Source of the DNA: Comamonadaceae bacterium
Lineage (GTDB): Bacteria > Pseudomonadota > Gammaproteobacteria > Burkholderiales > Burkholderiaceae_C
Length of the DNA stretch: 41,762 nt
Direction: 5' to 3'
Assembly (NCBI GenBank): GCA_947450895.1
Contig: CANFWT010000018.1
Coordinates: forward strand, 1-41,762
Numbering within the stretch: the first letter of the stretch is position 1; every line of letters starts with the position of its first letter. The notes beneath the pieces are model-generated. The model saw only the letters and a list, made by a program, of their open reading frames with translations. It searched no databases and had not been told where the DNA came from. Made by a program: the position numbers and the translations under genes. Below are positions 35,435-41,762 of the stretch, piece after piece.

Positions 35435-35800
35435 TTATTCAGGTTTGACCGCGAAAGATTCTTTGCTTTGACCTTGCGCGATCAAGGACGTCAACCATTT
35501 CGGCGTCAGGCCACGGCCTGACCAGGTTTCGCCATTGGGGCCACGGAACTTGGCGGCTACCGGTGTACCCGCTTTGCGCGCGGCTTTGGGCGCTTTTACT
35601 GCACCCTTGGCTTTGGGAGGACGCCCCGGTTTACCCGCCCTGGCGGCTTTTGGAGACTGCAGGTCTTTCACCGTGATACCAAACGCTTGCATCTTGGTGA
35701 GGATTTCTTTCACCGTCGCGCTGAAATCTTTGGCCTTGATCTCATTGGCTTGTTTTTGCAGTTTCTCAATTTGGGATTGGATATCGATCAGGTTGGACAC
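35435..35800 (-). CDS. H-NS family nucleoid protein
   Basis: A 121-residue H-NS-like xenogeneic silencer. The N-terminus is a coiled-coil oligomerisation region (SNLIDIQSQIEKLQKQANEIKAK), followed by a basic Ala/Lys/Pro-rich linker (about 48-82) containing GRPPK. The DNA-binding motif is FRGPNGETWSGRGLTPKWL (about 85-103), with WSGRG matching the AT-minor-groove-binding loop. The start is GTG at 35798-35800 with GGAG six bases upstream. The gene lies inside a surface polysaccharide cluster, between the PglC-like transferase and the dehydratase, and has its own terminator. H-NS proteins silence AT-rich DNA, and the AT-rich part of this cluster is a natural target. Confidence 0.92.
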   Translation of the reverse strand: MSNLIDIQSQIEKLQKQANEIKAKDFSATVKEILTKMQAFGITVKDLQSPKAARAGKPGRPPKAKGAVKAPKAARKAGTPVAAKFRGPNGETWSGRGLTPKWLTSLIAQGQSKESFAVKPE

Positions 35801-35812
35801 TTAAATCTCCAG

Positions 35813-35846
35813 TAAAAAAATAGGAACCCTTACATTCTAAGACAAG
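35813..35846 (-). promoter_or_regulatory. Candidate promoter of the H-NS gene
   Basis: On the minus strand TTGTCT and TATTTT are 17 bp apart, and an overlapping TAGAAT (35834-35839) is an alternative -10 box. All lie in the gap upstream of the GTG start and its GGAG. Either hexamer pair matches the sigma-70 consensus only partly. Confidence 0.3.
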
Positions 35847-35852
35847 CAGACC

Positions 35853-36416
35853 TTAATGCAACACATCTTCTCGCTGAATCACCCGCAAAAATGTCAACCA
35901 AATGACCTGCATATCAAACCAAAGGGACTGCCGTACCAGATACTGCTGGTCGAGCTCCACTTTTTCAGGTATCGCCAGGCTGTCGCGCCCATTCACTTGC
36001 GCCCAACCCGTCAATCCCGGCAGCAGTTTATCCACCCCGGCTTGGCGCCGTAACTCAATGAGATCGTCCTGATTGAACAATGCAGGCCGCGGGCCAACGA
36101 AACTCATATCGCCCCTGAGGATGCTCCACAACTGCGGAATTTCATCCAAACTACTTTTCCGAAGGAACGACCCAATCGGCGTGAGCACTGATTCCGGATT
36201 CTGTAGCAAATGGGTCGCCACGGCAGGCGTACCCCAGCGCATACTGCGAAACTTCGGCATCTTAAAAAGAATATTGTTTTTCCCTACACGGTCAGACCAA
36301 TACAGGGCCGGTCCACGCGAAGTCAGCCGCACGGCAAGCGCAATCAGCAATACAGGCACCAGTGCGCATGCAGCGATTAGCAGTGCCAAGCACACATCGA
36401 AAATTCGTTTGCTCAT
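35853..36416 (-). CDS. Initiating sugar-1-phosphate transferase (PglC/WreU type)
   Basis: A 187-residue bacterial sugar transferase of the small monotopic phosphoglycosyl transferase family. One membrane-embedded N-terminal helix (about 8-30) precedes the catalytic part. This contains FKMPKFRSMR (51-60), SSLDEIPQLWSILRGDMSFVGPRP with the Asp91-Glu92 dyad, and LLPGLTGWAQVNGRDSL. It moves a sugar-1-phosphate from a UDP-sugar to undecaprenyl phosphate at the inner face of the inner membrane, starting repeat-unit synthesis. The start codon overlaps the epimerase stop (ATGA), so the two are translationally coupled. The sugar is probably the product of the adjacent dehydratase and reductase. Confidence 0.92.
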   Translation of the reverse strand: MSKRIFDVCLALLIAACALVPVLLIALAVRLTSRGPALYWSDRVGKNNILFKMPKFRSMRWGTPAVATHLLQNPESVLTPIGSFLRKSSLDEIPQLWSILRGDMSFVGPRPALFNQDDLIELRRQAGVDKLLPGLTGWAQVNGRDSLAIPEKVELDQQYLVRQSLWFDMQVIWLTFLRVIQREDVLH

Positions 36417-37324
36417 ATAGGCCCTCTGGCAAAGCTACGGCGCAAGGCCTCGTCCACACCGACGGGCGCCACCCACCCCAGCAATTCACGGGCCTTGCTG
36501 GTATCAAGCTGCAAATTGCCGCACAGACGCTCCACTGCAGCGCCTTTGCCACTGACCCGACCGAAAAACTGCAAGGCGCTCAACGGAACTGGAAACAAAT
36601 GCGGACGTACGCCTGCAGCGCGCGCAATGGCGCGAATAAGGTCGGGGGTAGACAAATCGTGGCCATCACTGACGAGAAATGTCTGGTTGGCAGCCGCAGG
36701 ATGCGTGGCGCAGGTCATTGTGAAATCCACCAAATTGTCGAGTGCAACCAAGCTGCGTAAATTGTTGACCGCACCCAAAGGCAAGGGCCAACCGCGCACT
36801 ACCGCACGTACCAGCGCAGCAAAATTGGCTTTCACGCCCGGCCCGTACACCAACGGGGGACGAATGATCACCACCTCCATGCCCGTGTTTGCCGCGATTT
36901 GGCGCAGCCCCTGCTCGGCCTCCCACTTGGACTGGGCATACGGGTCATGCGGTGAAGGCGTATCTCGCTCGGTGAAAGGCCGGCCTACGGCCGTGGCTTC
37001 GCCGTTGACTTTGACTGAACTGAGGAACACAAAGCGGCGCACCCCCGCAGATGCCGCCTGCGCAGCGAGGTTCAGGGTGGCATCTACATTGATAGCGCGA
37101 AATGCCATCAATGGATCGCTGGCCTCATCCTTCATGACATGGACACGGGCAGCGAGATGGATGACTGTCGAAATACCAGGATCCATTCCCAGCGCCAGAT
37201 TCAACTCTCGTGGCAAAAACAAACGGGCTGGTGCGCGGCGCAATGCCGCTACCAAGGCACGACCGACAAAACCCGTTGCACCCGTGACTTGTACGCCCAT
37301 CAAAGGCTGGCCGGGCATCACCAT
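36413..37324 (-). CDS. NAD-dependent epimerase/4-reductase (WbpV/WreQ-like)
   Basis: A 303-residue extended SDR with TGATGFVGRALV (about 14-25), FVFLSSVKVNGEA and the active-site Tyr129-xxx-Lys133 in DPYAQSKWEAE. RPPLVYGPGVKANFAALVRAVVRGWPLPLG is shared with UDP-glucose 4-epimerase-like proteins used in O-antigen loci. Genes of this type next to a WbpM-like dehydratase (WbpV in Pseudomonas, WreQ in Rhizobium etli) reduce the 4-keto sugar to UDP-QuiNAc or UDP-FucNAc. The start is the ATG at 37322-37324 or the ATG at 37316-37318, where TGATG couples it to a 49-codon ORF. It overlaps the sugar transferase downstream (ATGA). Confidence 0.88.
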   Translation of the reverse strand: MVMPGQPLMGVQVTGATGFVGRALVAALRRAPARLFLPRELNLALGMDPGISTVIHLAARVHVMKDEASDPLMAFRAINVDATLNLAAQAASAGVRRFVFLSSVKVNGEATAVGRPFTERDTPSPHDPYAQSKWEAEQGLRQIAANTGMEVVIIRPPLVYGPGVKANFAALVRAVVRGWPLPLGAVNNLRSLVALDNLVDFTMTCATHPAAANQTFLVSDGHDLSTPDLIRAIARAAGVRPHLFPVPLSALQFFGRVSGKGAAVERLCGNLQLDTSKARELLGWVAPVGVDEALRRSFARGPI

Positions 37325-37467
37325 GTGCCAGCCGCCCCGCGCACCACCAATTTCAGCACCGCGCGCAGCAACTGGGCTGGGGCCTCAATAGCGGTCAGCG
37401 CCCTCACCACGCCCCCATAGCCGTTCAATGGGGCAAACGCCCATGTGAAGCACCAACCATCAAACAT
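37318..37467 (-). CDS. Possible 49-residue protein interlocked between two polysaccharide genes
   Basis: The small frame begins at the ATG at 37465-37467, inside the stop region of the glycosyltransferase (ATGTTTGA). It ends at a TGA at 37318-37320 that overlaps the epimerase start region (TGATG). The product would begin MFDGWCFTWAFAPLNGYGG and end with a hydrophobic/basic helix (LLRAVLKLVVRGAAGTW). I recognise no family. It fills the otherwise unexplained 135-bp gap between genes that elsewhere overlap or nearly touch. It could be a real small membrane-associated protein, a coupling leader or a remnant of a lost gene. Confidence 0.35.
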   Translation of the reverse strand: MFDGWCFTWAFAPLNGYGGVVRALTAIEAPAQLLRAVLKLVVRGAAGTW

Positions 37468-38209
37468 AAAGCAACTCGCGTAGCTTAAAAAAATACTTTG
37501 ACATCACCATGAGCCAGTTGCTTGAAATACCATTTTGCCTGCAGGCACGCAAAATCTCTTTGTTCAGCAGATACGTTGCGGATAAGCCAGCGGTACTCAA
37601 TCCACCCATTTGCATCCGAACCAACACGCGGCCCACATATTTGCTCTTGATACGACCGTCTTTGAATATACGGGCCGAAAACTCAAAATCACCAGCAATC
37701 CGGTAATCTTCCCGAAAACCGCCAAACCGCTGATATACCGCACGCCTTAAAAAAAGTGCCGGATGTGCCGGCATCCAGCCCCAGGCAATACGTGAGGGAC
37801 TAAAGCGTCCAGAATCGTAGGTTCTCACGGTTCTGTGGGGCGCACTGGCGCGGAAATACTCCACATCGCCATACAAAGCGTCCAAATTTTCGTCTCGCAT
37901 CGTGCAAACTATTGCCTCAATGACTTGTGGATCAATGAATACATCGTCCGAATTGAGAAATGCGATAAGGTCTCCGGTCGCCCGCTGCAAGCCCTTATTC
38001 ATCGCCTGGTAAACACCCGAATCTTGCTCAGAAACAAAGTGAGCAATACGCTGAAGGTTGTTGTGAATGATGTCAACAGTCGCATCGGTTGACGCACCAT
38101 CGATCACAATGTGTTCAATATTGGGCCATGACTGCGCAGCGACGGAGTCGAGTGTCTTTTGTATGCTGACTTCGCTGTTGTAGCAAACGGTAATGACACT
38201 AACTTTCAT
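37460..38209 (-). CDS. Family 2 glycosyltransferase
   Basis: A 249-residue GT-A fold glycosyltransferase. The N-terminus is KVSVITVCYNSEVSIQKTLDSV, then IEHIVIDGASTDAT, the donor/metal motif LIAFLNSDDV (Asp88-Asp89) and a GDVEYF segment. WGWMPAHPALFLRRAVYQRFGGF and IAGDFEFSARIF follow, typical of WcaA-like enzymes that transfer to lipid-linked or polysaccharide acceptors. Cytoplasmic, with a basic C-terminus that may touch the membrane. It begins 106 bp... that is, its ATG at 38207-38209 is 144 bp downstream of the GT4 stop, the only sizeable gap in this part of the cluster. The donor sugar is not deducible. Confidence 0.9.
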   Translation of the reverse strand: MKVSVITVCYNSEVSIQKTLDSVAAQSWPNIEHIVIDGASTDATVDIIHNNLQRIAHFVSEQDSGVYQAMNKGLQRATGDLIAFLNSDDVFIDPQVIEAIVCTMRDENLDALYGDVEYFRASAPHRTVRTYDSGRFSPSRIAWGWMPAHPALFLRRAVYQRFGGFREDYRIAGDFEFSARIFKDGRIKSKYVGRVLVRMQMGGLSTAGLSATYLLNKEILRACRQNGISSNWLMVMSKYFFKLRELLYV

Positions 38210-38353
38210 CGGTGAGGTCTATGGGTGTTTACCGTGCGGGCAGTCAAATGATTCATATAAAATGTCCTCGCATGTACTGAAATTATCTAAAATAAATAAA
38301 ATTCATTTCTGAAATATACCGTGAAATAGCCTGGGCATCGGAAGGGGGATTGC

Positions 38354-39463
38354 TTATTTGAGCAAGGCATTGTAGACCTTCAGGGTTTGTTCCGAACACC
38401 TGCTCCAAGAAAACAATTTAATACGCTCCCGCCCTCTCGCCACCAATGTGTCGCGAAGGACTATATTATTTATTAAATCATTTAATGCATTTGTGATAGC
38501 CTGTACAGAATTTGGATCAAACAGAAGTGCCGCATCACCTACCACCTCCGGAATAGAACTGGAATTACTACAGGCAACGGGACAGTCGAAACTCATAGCC
38601 TCTAAGGGCGGTATCCCAAAACCCTCGTACAGCGACGGATAAACAAAGACCGCGGCGCCGCGGTACAAATCTGCAAGCATATCGTCATCACCCGAGAGCT
38701 GGCGGACTCTGCTAAGGGGCAACCCCAACTTAGCGATCAAAATGCGCTCACCCGCAGTGAATGGTCCACCTCCAAATGCAACGAGCTGAAATTCTCCATA
38801 AAGACCTCGATCCGCCGCAAATGCAGTTAATAAATTAGTAAAATTTTTATATCCCCCACGACTGCCTACATACAAAATATATGGGGTATCGGTTTCAGCC
38901 TGTCCAAGCTCTTTCCAGCGAGCTTCTTGGGTCAATGAAAACCCAAGATGAACAACAGATATTTTTTCGGGATCAACATTTAAGATCTTGACGAGATCTG
39001 ATTTGGTATTTTCGGAGATACAAATAATATGATCAGCTCGCTCGACGGCGATTGCCTTCTCGCGCGCGGTGGAGTCCCACGTCGAAAACGATTCGGGATA
39101 TAGCTCATGAACCATATCACAAACCGTAACCACAACCTTACAGCCCTTGGGAGCAACACTTACATTTGAATAGTATGTTTCATGAACAATATCAGGAACA
39201 TAACTTTTCATTATCTTCGGTGCGAACAATTGATTAATCGCCCTGTAGACGCGACCCGATCGGCGGATCGCCAGCACTTTGCGTCCAATCACACGAAAAC
39301 TGTTTACGCGCTCCTTTAAATAAAAATTTACATACAACGGACTGACAACCAAAACCTCTGAATCACCGCTCTTCGCTATGTTATTTGCCAATTCGTAAAA
39401 GTATCGTGATATACCGCCATAGGCCTGCCAGCCAAATATTTGATGATCGTACGCAATTTTCAT
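38354..39463 (-). CDS. Family 4 glycosyltransferase
   Basis: A 369-residue GT-B fold glycosyltransferase. The acceptor-side N-terminus is MKIAYDHQIFGWQAYGGISRYFYELA, with the glycine-rich loop YGGISR. The donor-binding C-terminal half has PYILYVGSRGGYKNF (about 194-208) and the EX7E motif SLYEGFGIPPLEAM (Glu280 and Glu288), followed by SSSIPEVVGDAALLFDP. The start is the ATG at 39461-39463, which overlaps the methyltransferase stop as ATGA; the open frame continues upstream but is antisense in content. The DNA is AT-rich relative to the core genome. It acts with the GT2 and flippase in making the lipid-linked repeat unit. Confidence 0.92.
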   Translation of the reverse strand: MKIAYDHQIFGWQAYGGISRYFYELANNIAKSGDSEVLVVSPLYVNFYLKERVNSFRVIGRKVLAIRRSGRVYRAINQLFAPKIMKSYVPDIVHETYYSNVSVAPKGCKVVVTVCDMVHELYPESFSTWDSTAREKAIAVERADHIICISENTKSDLVKILNVDPEKISVVHLGFSLTQEARWKELGQAETDTPYILYVGSRGGYKNFTNLLTAFAADRGLYGEFQLVAFGGGPFTAGERILIAKLGLPLSRVRQLSGDDDMLADLYRGAAVFVYPSLYEGFGIPPLEAMSFDCPVACSNSSSIPEVVGDAALLFDPNSVQAITNALNDLINNIVLRDTLVARGRERIKLFSWSRCSEQTLKVYNALLK

Positions 39464-40266
39464 ATTCGATGCGATGTCGTCATTTTGGATAATAACATTT
39501 GATGGTCCGGAATAGTCTTTGCCCCCAGCATTTGGCGGGTCCACCATGGCGCCAGCAGAGAAGTGAATTTGCTCGTTAGCAGGCGCAGTCGACCTTCGCT
39601 AATAGTGGTCTTAGAAAATACATGAACACCACCTGCGCTTGCAAATTTAAGACCGTTTTTCTGGCCAATAGCATCAAGCGTACGCCGTTGATAGAAACTG
39701 ATATGTTGCCCAGTCTCAAAAGCGTAGTACCACCATGACTCTGGTTTGGGTGGGGCACCTTGATAAAGCTCGGTTGTAAAAATCAAGGTATCAGCATTTA
39801 CCGTATCAAGCGTTTCCTCCACAAATGCAACAGGATCTAATACATGTTCGAGCACTTCCATCGCCGTAACAGCGACGCAATCACCCACTGCTTGATGGTA
39901 CTCAAAACCTGGTGCAACAAGGTTTAGACAGTATTTATCTTTCCAATAAAAATCAAAACCAAAGTCCCGCATGAGACGCGTAAGTAAACCGTAACCACCC
40001 GCTGCATCCAAATACTTGCCATCACCTCGCTCATTAAGGAGTCCATAAAGTATTGCAGCAACCTTACCTGCAATAGCAAAATTCCGCATTACGATCCCGG
40101 TATCTGCCGTGGCAATAGCAGATGAATAAGCCTCCTCAAGCCAAAATGGCTCACGTACGCGCAAATATCCACAGCTGTTACAAACTTCATAATCCGCCAT
40201 GTGCTTATGAAGTACTAACGTTGAAAAAACGTGGCGCATGACACCGAAACAAATCGAACATTTCAT
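39460..40266 (-). CDS. Class I SAM-dependent methyltransferase with N-terminal zinc-ribbon-like motif
   Basis: A 268-residue protein. Two CxxC pairs at the N-terminus (Cys3/Cys6 and Cys29/Cys32, CSICF and CNSCGY) could bind zinc. A methyltransferase fold follows: KYLDAAGGYGLLTRLM (motif I, about 85-99), then AVTAMEVLEHVLDPVAFVEETL. FTTELYQGAPPKPESWWYYAFETGQHISFYQRRTLD ends in the QHISFY pattern seen in sugar C-methyltransferases and related polysaccharide enzymes. Methylation of a sugar residue is the likely role. It follows the flippase gene by 10 bp and overlaps the GT4 gene (ATGA). AT-rich. Confidence 0.85.
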   Translation of the reverse strand: MKCSICFGVMRHVFSTLVLHKHMADYEVCNSCGYLRVREPFWLEEAYSSAIATADTGIVMRNFAIAGKVAAILYGLLNERGDGKYLDAAGGYGLLTRLMRDFGFDFYWKDKYCLNLVAPGFEYHQAVGDCVAVTAMEVLEHVLDPVAFVEETLDTVNADTLIFTTELYQGAPPKPESWWYYAFETGQHISFYQRRTLDAIGQKNGLKFASAGGVHVFSKTTISEGRLRLLTSKFTSLLAPWWTRQMLGAKTIPDHQMLLSKMTTSHRI

Positions 40267-40276
40267 TGATAGAAAT

Positions 40277-41521
40277 CTACTTTTTATGAAGGATATTTTT
40301 CAAACTCACCGACTGCAAGCAAGTGTTCAGCGCTTCGCCAGCACAAACACCCACTGCAGCACCCATGGGTCCATATAACGTACCGGCGACTATAACCGCG
40401 AATGTAATTACAATTGCATTAATAATACTAATTCTTAATATATAATTATATGCACCCAAGGCTTGTATAACAGCAGTAAGGCACAGATTTATGCAGCGAA
40501 AGATAGTACACAGCAAAGCTATCCAAAGAAAAGGCATAATTTCTTTATACTGAGACAACGCAGGCAAGGCGAATAATATAAAAATTATTCCAACCAAAAG
40601 ACAAATCGTAACAGCAGCCATGCCTATTAATCCTATCCAACGCCACACATAACGACTAGCGGCCGAACTGACTCCGTAAGCATGCACAAATGCCGATACC
40701 CTTACATAAATCGTTGATGCAAACGCTGCCAATAAAAAAAGCACAGGCTCAGCAGTACGCTGTGCCAGCGTGTAGTCACCAAGTGCTGCTGGAGAAGCAG
40801 TCCGTCCTACAAAGTATTGGTCAATTCTGCTGTACGCAAGCGCAACCAAGGTAGCGATTGCAATCGGCGTAACTGTTTTTAACCATTCGTTTAACGAGAT
40901 AGGAGATTCGTACCTCCAGGGGCCATAAAATCCTATCTGACGCCAGACAAATACCAACACACCAATTACCATAAGAATTTCAGATAGAATTAGTGTAACA
41001 AACTGTTGCTCAACACTGTTTTGACTTATTTTTCCTAGTATTAAAAAAATCGAACAAGCAATACCTATAACAAGAGTGAATAAAGCGGCAGGCTTTAAAG
41101 CAGAACGTGCTTGCAACCAGTTTATTCCGAAATTCAACCATAAACTAGTTACCGCAGTCGTCACAACTCCAGCATGGCGTAAGCTAATGAGATCCGGTGC
41201 GATTATACCAACAGAAAACCAAGCTAATATAATTGCTACAACTGAACTAATTAGCCGCAATCGCATAACCCAAACCATGTGATTAGCGGCAACTATCCAA
41301 TTGGTGTGCGAGAACATGCGCAATGACCAGTTATCGGTACCCCAATCAGCTATATATCGACAGACTTCCGCAGTAGTGAAAGCAAGGGCCAATACTCCAA
41401 ACTCAGTTCTATCAAGAAGAGTCGCGGCCAAGTAAAGAAATAGAAGGCGGATTCCAATAAACGTAGCTTTCGTGATTAGCAACGTAAGTGCATCGAAAGC
41501 TAAGTGAAAACGGGATTGCAT
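40277..41521 (-). CDS. Polysaccharide repeat-unit flippase (Wzx-like)
   Basis: A 414-residue polytopic membrane protein with about twelve hydrophobic segments in the MOP/Wzx arrangement. The N-terminal LLITKATFIGIRLLFLYLAATLL is followed by TEFGVLALAFTTAEV. The mid-region has SRIDQYFVGRTASPAALGDYTLAQRTAEPVLFL, the landmark loop of Wzx and related O-antigen flippases. It would move undecaprenyl-linked repeat units to the periplasmic face. Sequence conservation is low in this family, so the assignment rests on topology and neighbours. The gene is markedly AT-rich. Its ATG at 41519-41521 has no evident ribosome-binding site. wzy is not visible in the window. Confidence 0.85.
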   Translation of the reverse strand: MQSRFHLAFDALTLLITKATFIGIRLLFLYLAATLLDRTEFGVLALAFTTAEVCRYIADWGTDNWSLRMFSHTNWIVAANHMVWVMRLRLISSVVAIILAWFSVGIIAPDLISLRHAGVVTTAVTSLWLNFGINWLQARSALKPAALFTLVIGIACSIFLILGKISQNSVEQQFVTLILSEILMVIGVLVFVWRQIGFYGPWRYESPISLNEWLKTVTPIAIATLVALAYSRIDQYFVGRTASPAALGDYTLAQRTAEPVLFLLAAFASTIYVRVSAFVHAYGVSSAASRYVWRWIGLIGMAAVTICLLVGIIFILFALPALSQYKEIMPFLWIALLCTIFRCINLCLTAVIQALGAYNYILRISIINAIVITFAVIVAGTLYGPMGAAVGVCAGEALNTCLQSVSLKNILHKK

Positions 41522-41606
41522 TTAGTAGTGACTCATGACCGGTTTACTGGAGGAAAAAATTCGCCAGTCACCCGATAGTAGAAGCCTCCTTGGGTTCTCC
41601 TGAGAA

Positions 41607-41762
41607 CTACGATCGCGAAAAGTCTTTGTAGGCCAAATCCAGACCTTCAACCAACCCCACCCGCGCCGTCCAACCCAGCCCATTCAAACGGCTGCTGTCC
41701 ATCCACTTGCGCGGCGCACCGTCAGGTTTGCTCGGATCCAAACGGATGGCGCCTGCAAAACC
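41607..41762 (-). CDS. fcl: GDP-L-fucose synthase, C-terminal end (runs off the window)
   Basis: Only the last 51 codons are in the window. They read LDPSKPDGAPRKWMDSSRLNGLGW, then EGLDLAYKDF before the stop at 41607-41609. This matches the C-terminus of GDP-4-keto-6-deoxymannose 3,5-epimerase/4-reductase (Fcl/WcaG). That enzyme turns the GMD product into GDP-L-fucose. Presence of fcl upstream suggests a fucose-type residue in the polysaccharide. GC content is again high here, unlike the neighbouring flippase. The 85-bp gap to the flippase gene contains a weak inverted repeat (GTTCTC/GAGAAC) and no recognisable gene. Confidence 0.9.
   Translation of the reverse strand, partial: GFAGAIRLDPSKPDGAPRKWMDSSRLNGLGWTARVGLVEGLDLAYKDFSRS

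Noticed and set aside
41522..41606. Small coding remnant or mobile repeat upstream of the flippase gene
   Set aside because: A short open frame and weak inverted repeats exist, but without a start, ribosome-binding site or recognised family; chance cannot be excluded.

Overview
The window looks like chromosomal DNA from a GC-rich betaproteobacterium of the order Burkholderiales, most likely family Comamonadaceae (a Rhodoferax- or Polaromonas-like organism). This rests on protein flavour and gene order: folC-SPOR protein-cvpA-purF-metZ, and rpoZ-gmk-yicC beside a Ser/Thr kinase/PP2C pair, rph, rdgB and hemW. No rRNA gene is present, so the assignment is an inference.

Layout. 0-5 kb (minus strand): the purine/folate cluster folC, SPOR-domain protein, cvpA, purF and the start of metZ. 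4.4-8.2 kb (plus): a small ArsC/Spx-fold protein, ppnP, argG and an orphan hybrid histidine kinase. 8.3-13.5 kb: an NDUFA9-like Rossmann protein, murB, yajQ, plsY (TTG start), ybaK, a small lipoprotein and an unrecognised exported protein. 13.5-16.6 kb: a small AT-richer insert with two lipoproteins of unknown function, a long perfect palindrome and a tyrosine integrase next to a CAU-anticodon tRNA gene. 16.7-23.1 kb: hemW, rdgB, rph, PP2C phosphatase and Ser/Thr kinase on the minus strand, diverging from yicC, gmk and rpoZ. The rpoZ end carries a 22-bp-stem bidirectional terminator.

23.1-32.4 kb (all minus): an acyl-CoA catabolism region that reads as two consecutive TetR-led operons. The upstream one is tetR, 598-residue acyl-CoA dehydrogenase, DUF2147 protein, TesB-like thioesterase and enoyl-CoA isomerase-like protein. 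The downstream one is tetR, PECR-like SDR, two acyl-CoA dehydrogenases (one close to citronellyl-CoA dehydrogenase AtuD) and a hotdog thioesterase. Each tetR gene is preceded by a long palindrome that is a good operator candidate. The substrate is not known; a branched or unsaturated acyl-CoA is the best guess.

32.4-41.8 kb (minus): argB, then a surface-polysaccharide (O-antigen-type) cluster. From its upstream end it has the C-terminus of GDP-L-fucose synthase, a Wzx-like flippase, a methyltransferase, two glycosyltransferases, an NAD-dependent epimerase/reductase, a PglC-type sugar-1-phosphate transferase, an H-NS-family gene and a WbpM/FlaA1-type dehydratase. The 38-41.5 kb part is AT-rich with different codon use, as expected of a horizontally exchanged cluster. 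The dehydratase, reductase and initiating transferase together suggest a UDP-QuiNAc (or FucNAc)-initiated repeat unit.

Most genes are ordinary housekeeping genes. The less explained parts are the tRNA-adjacent insert with its palindromes and iterated motifs, the two TetR/palindrome units, a 49-codon ORF interlocked between two polysaccharide genes, and the H-NS gene embedded in the polysaccharide cluster.
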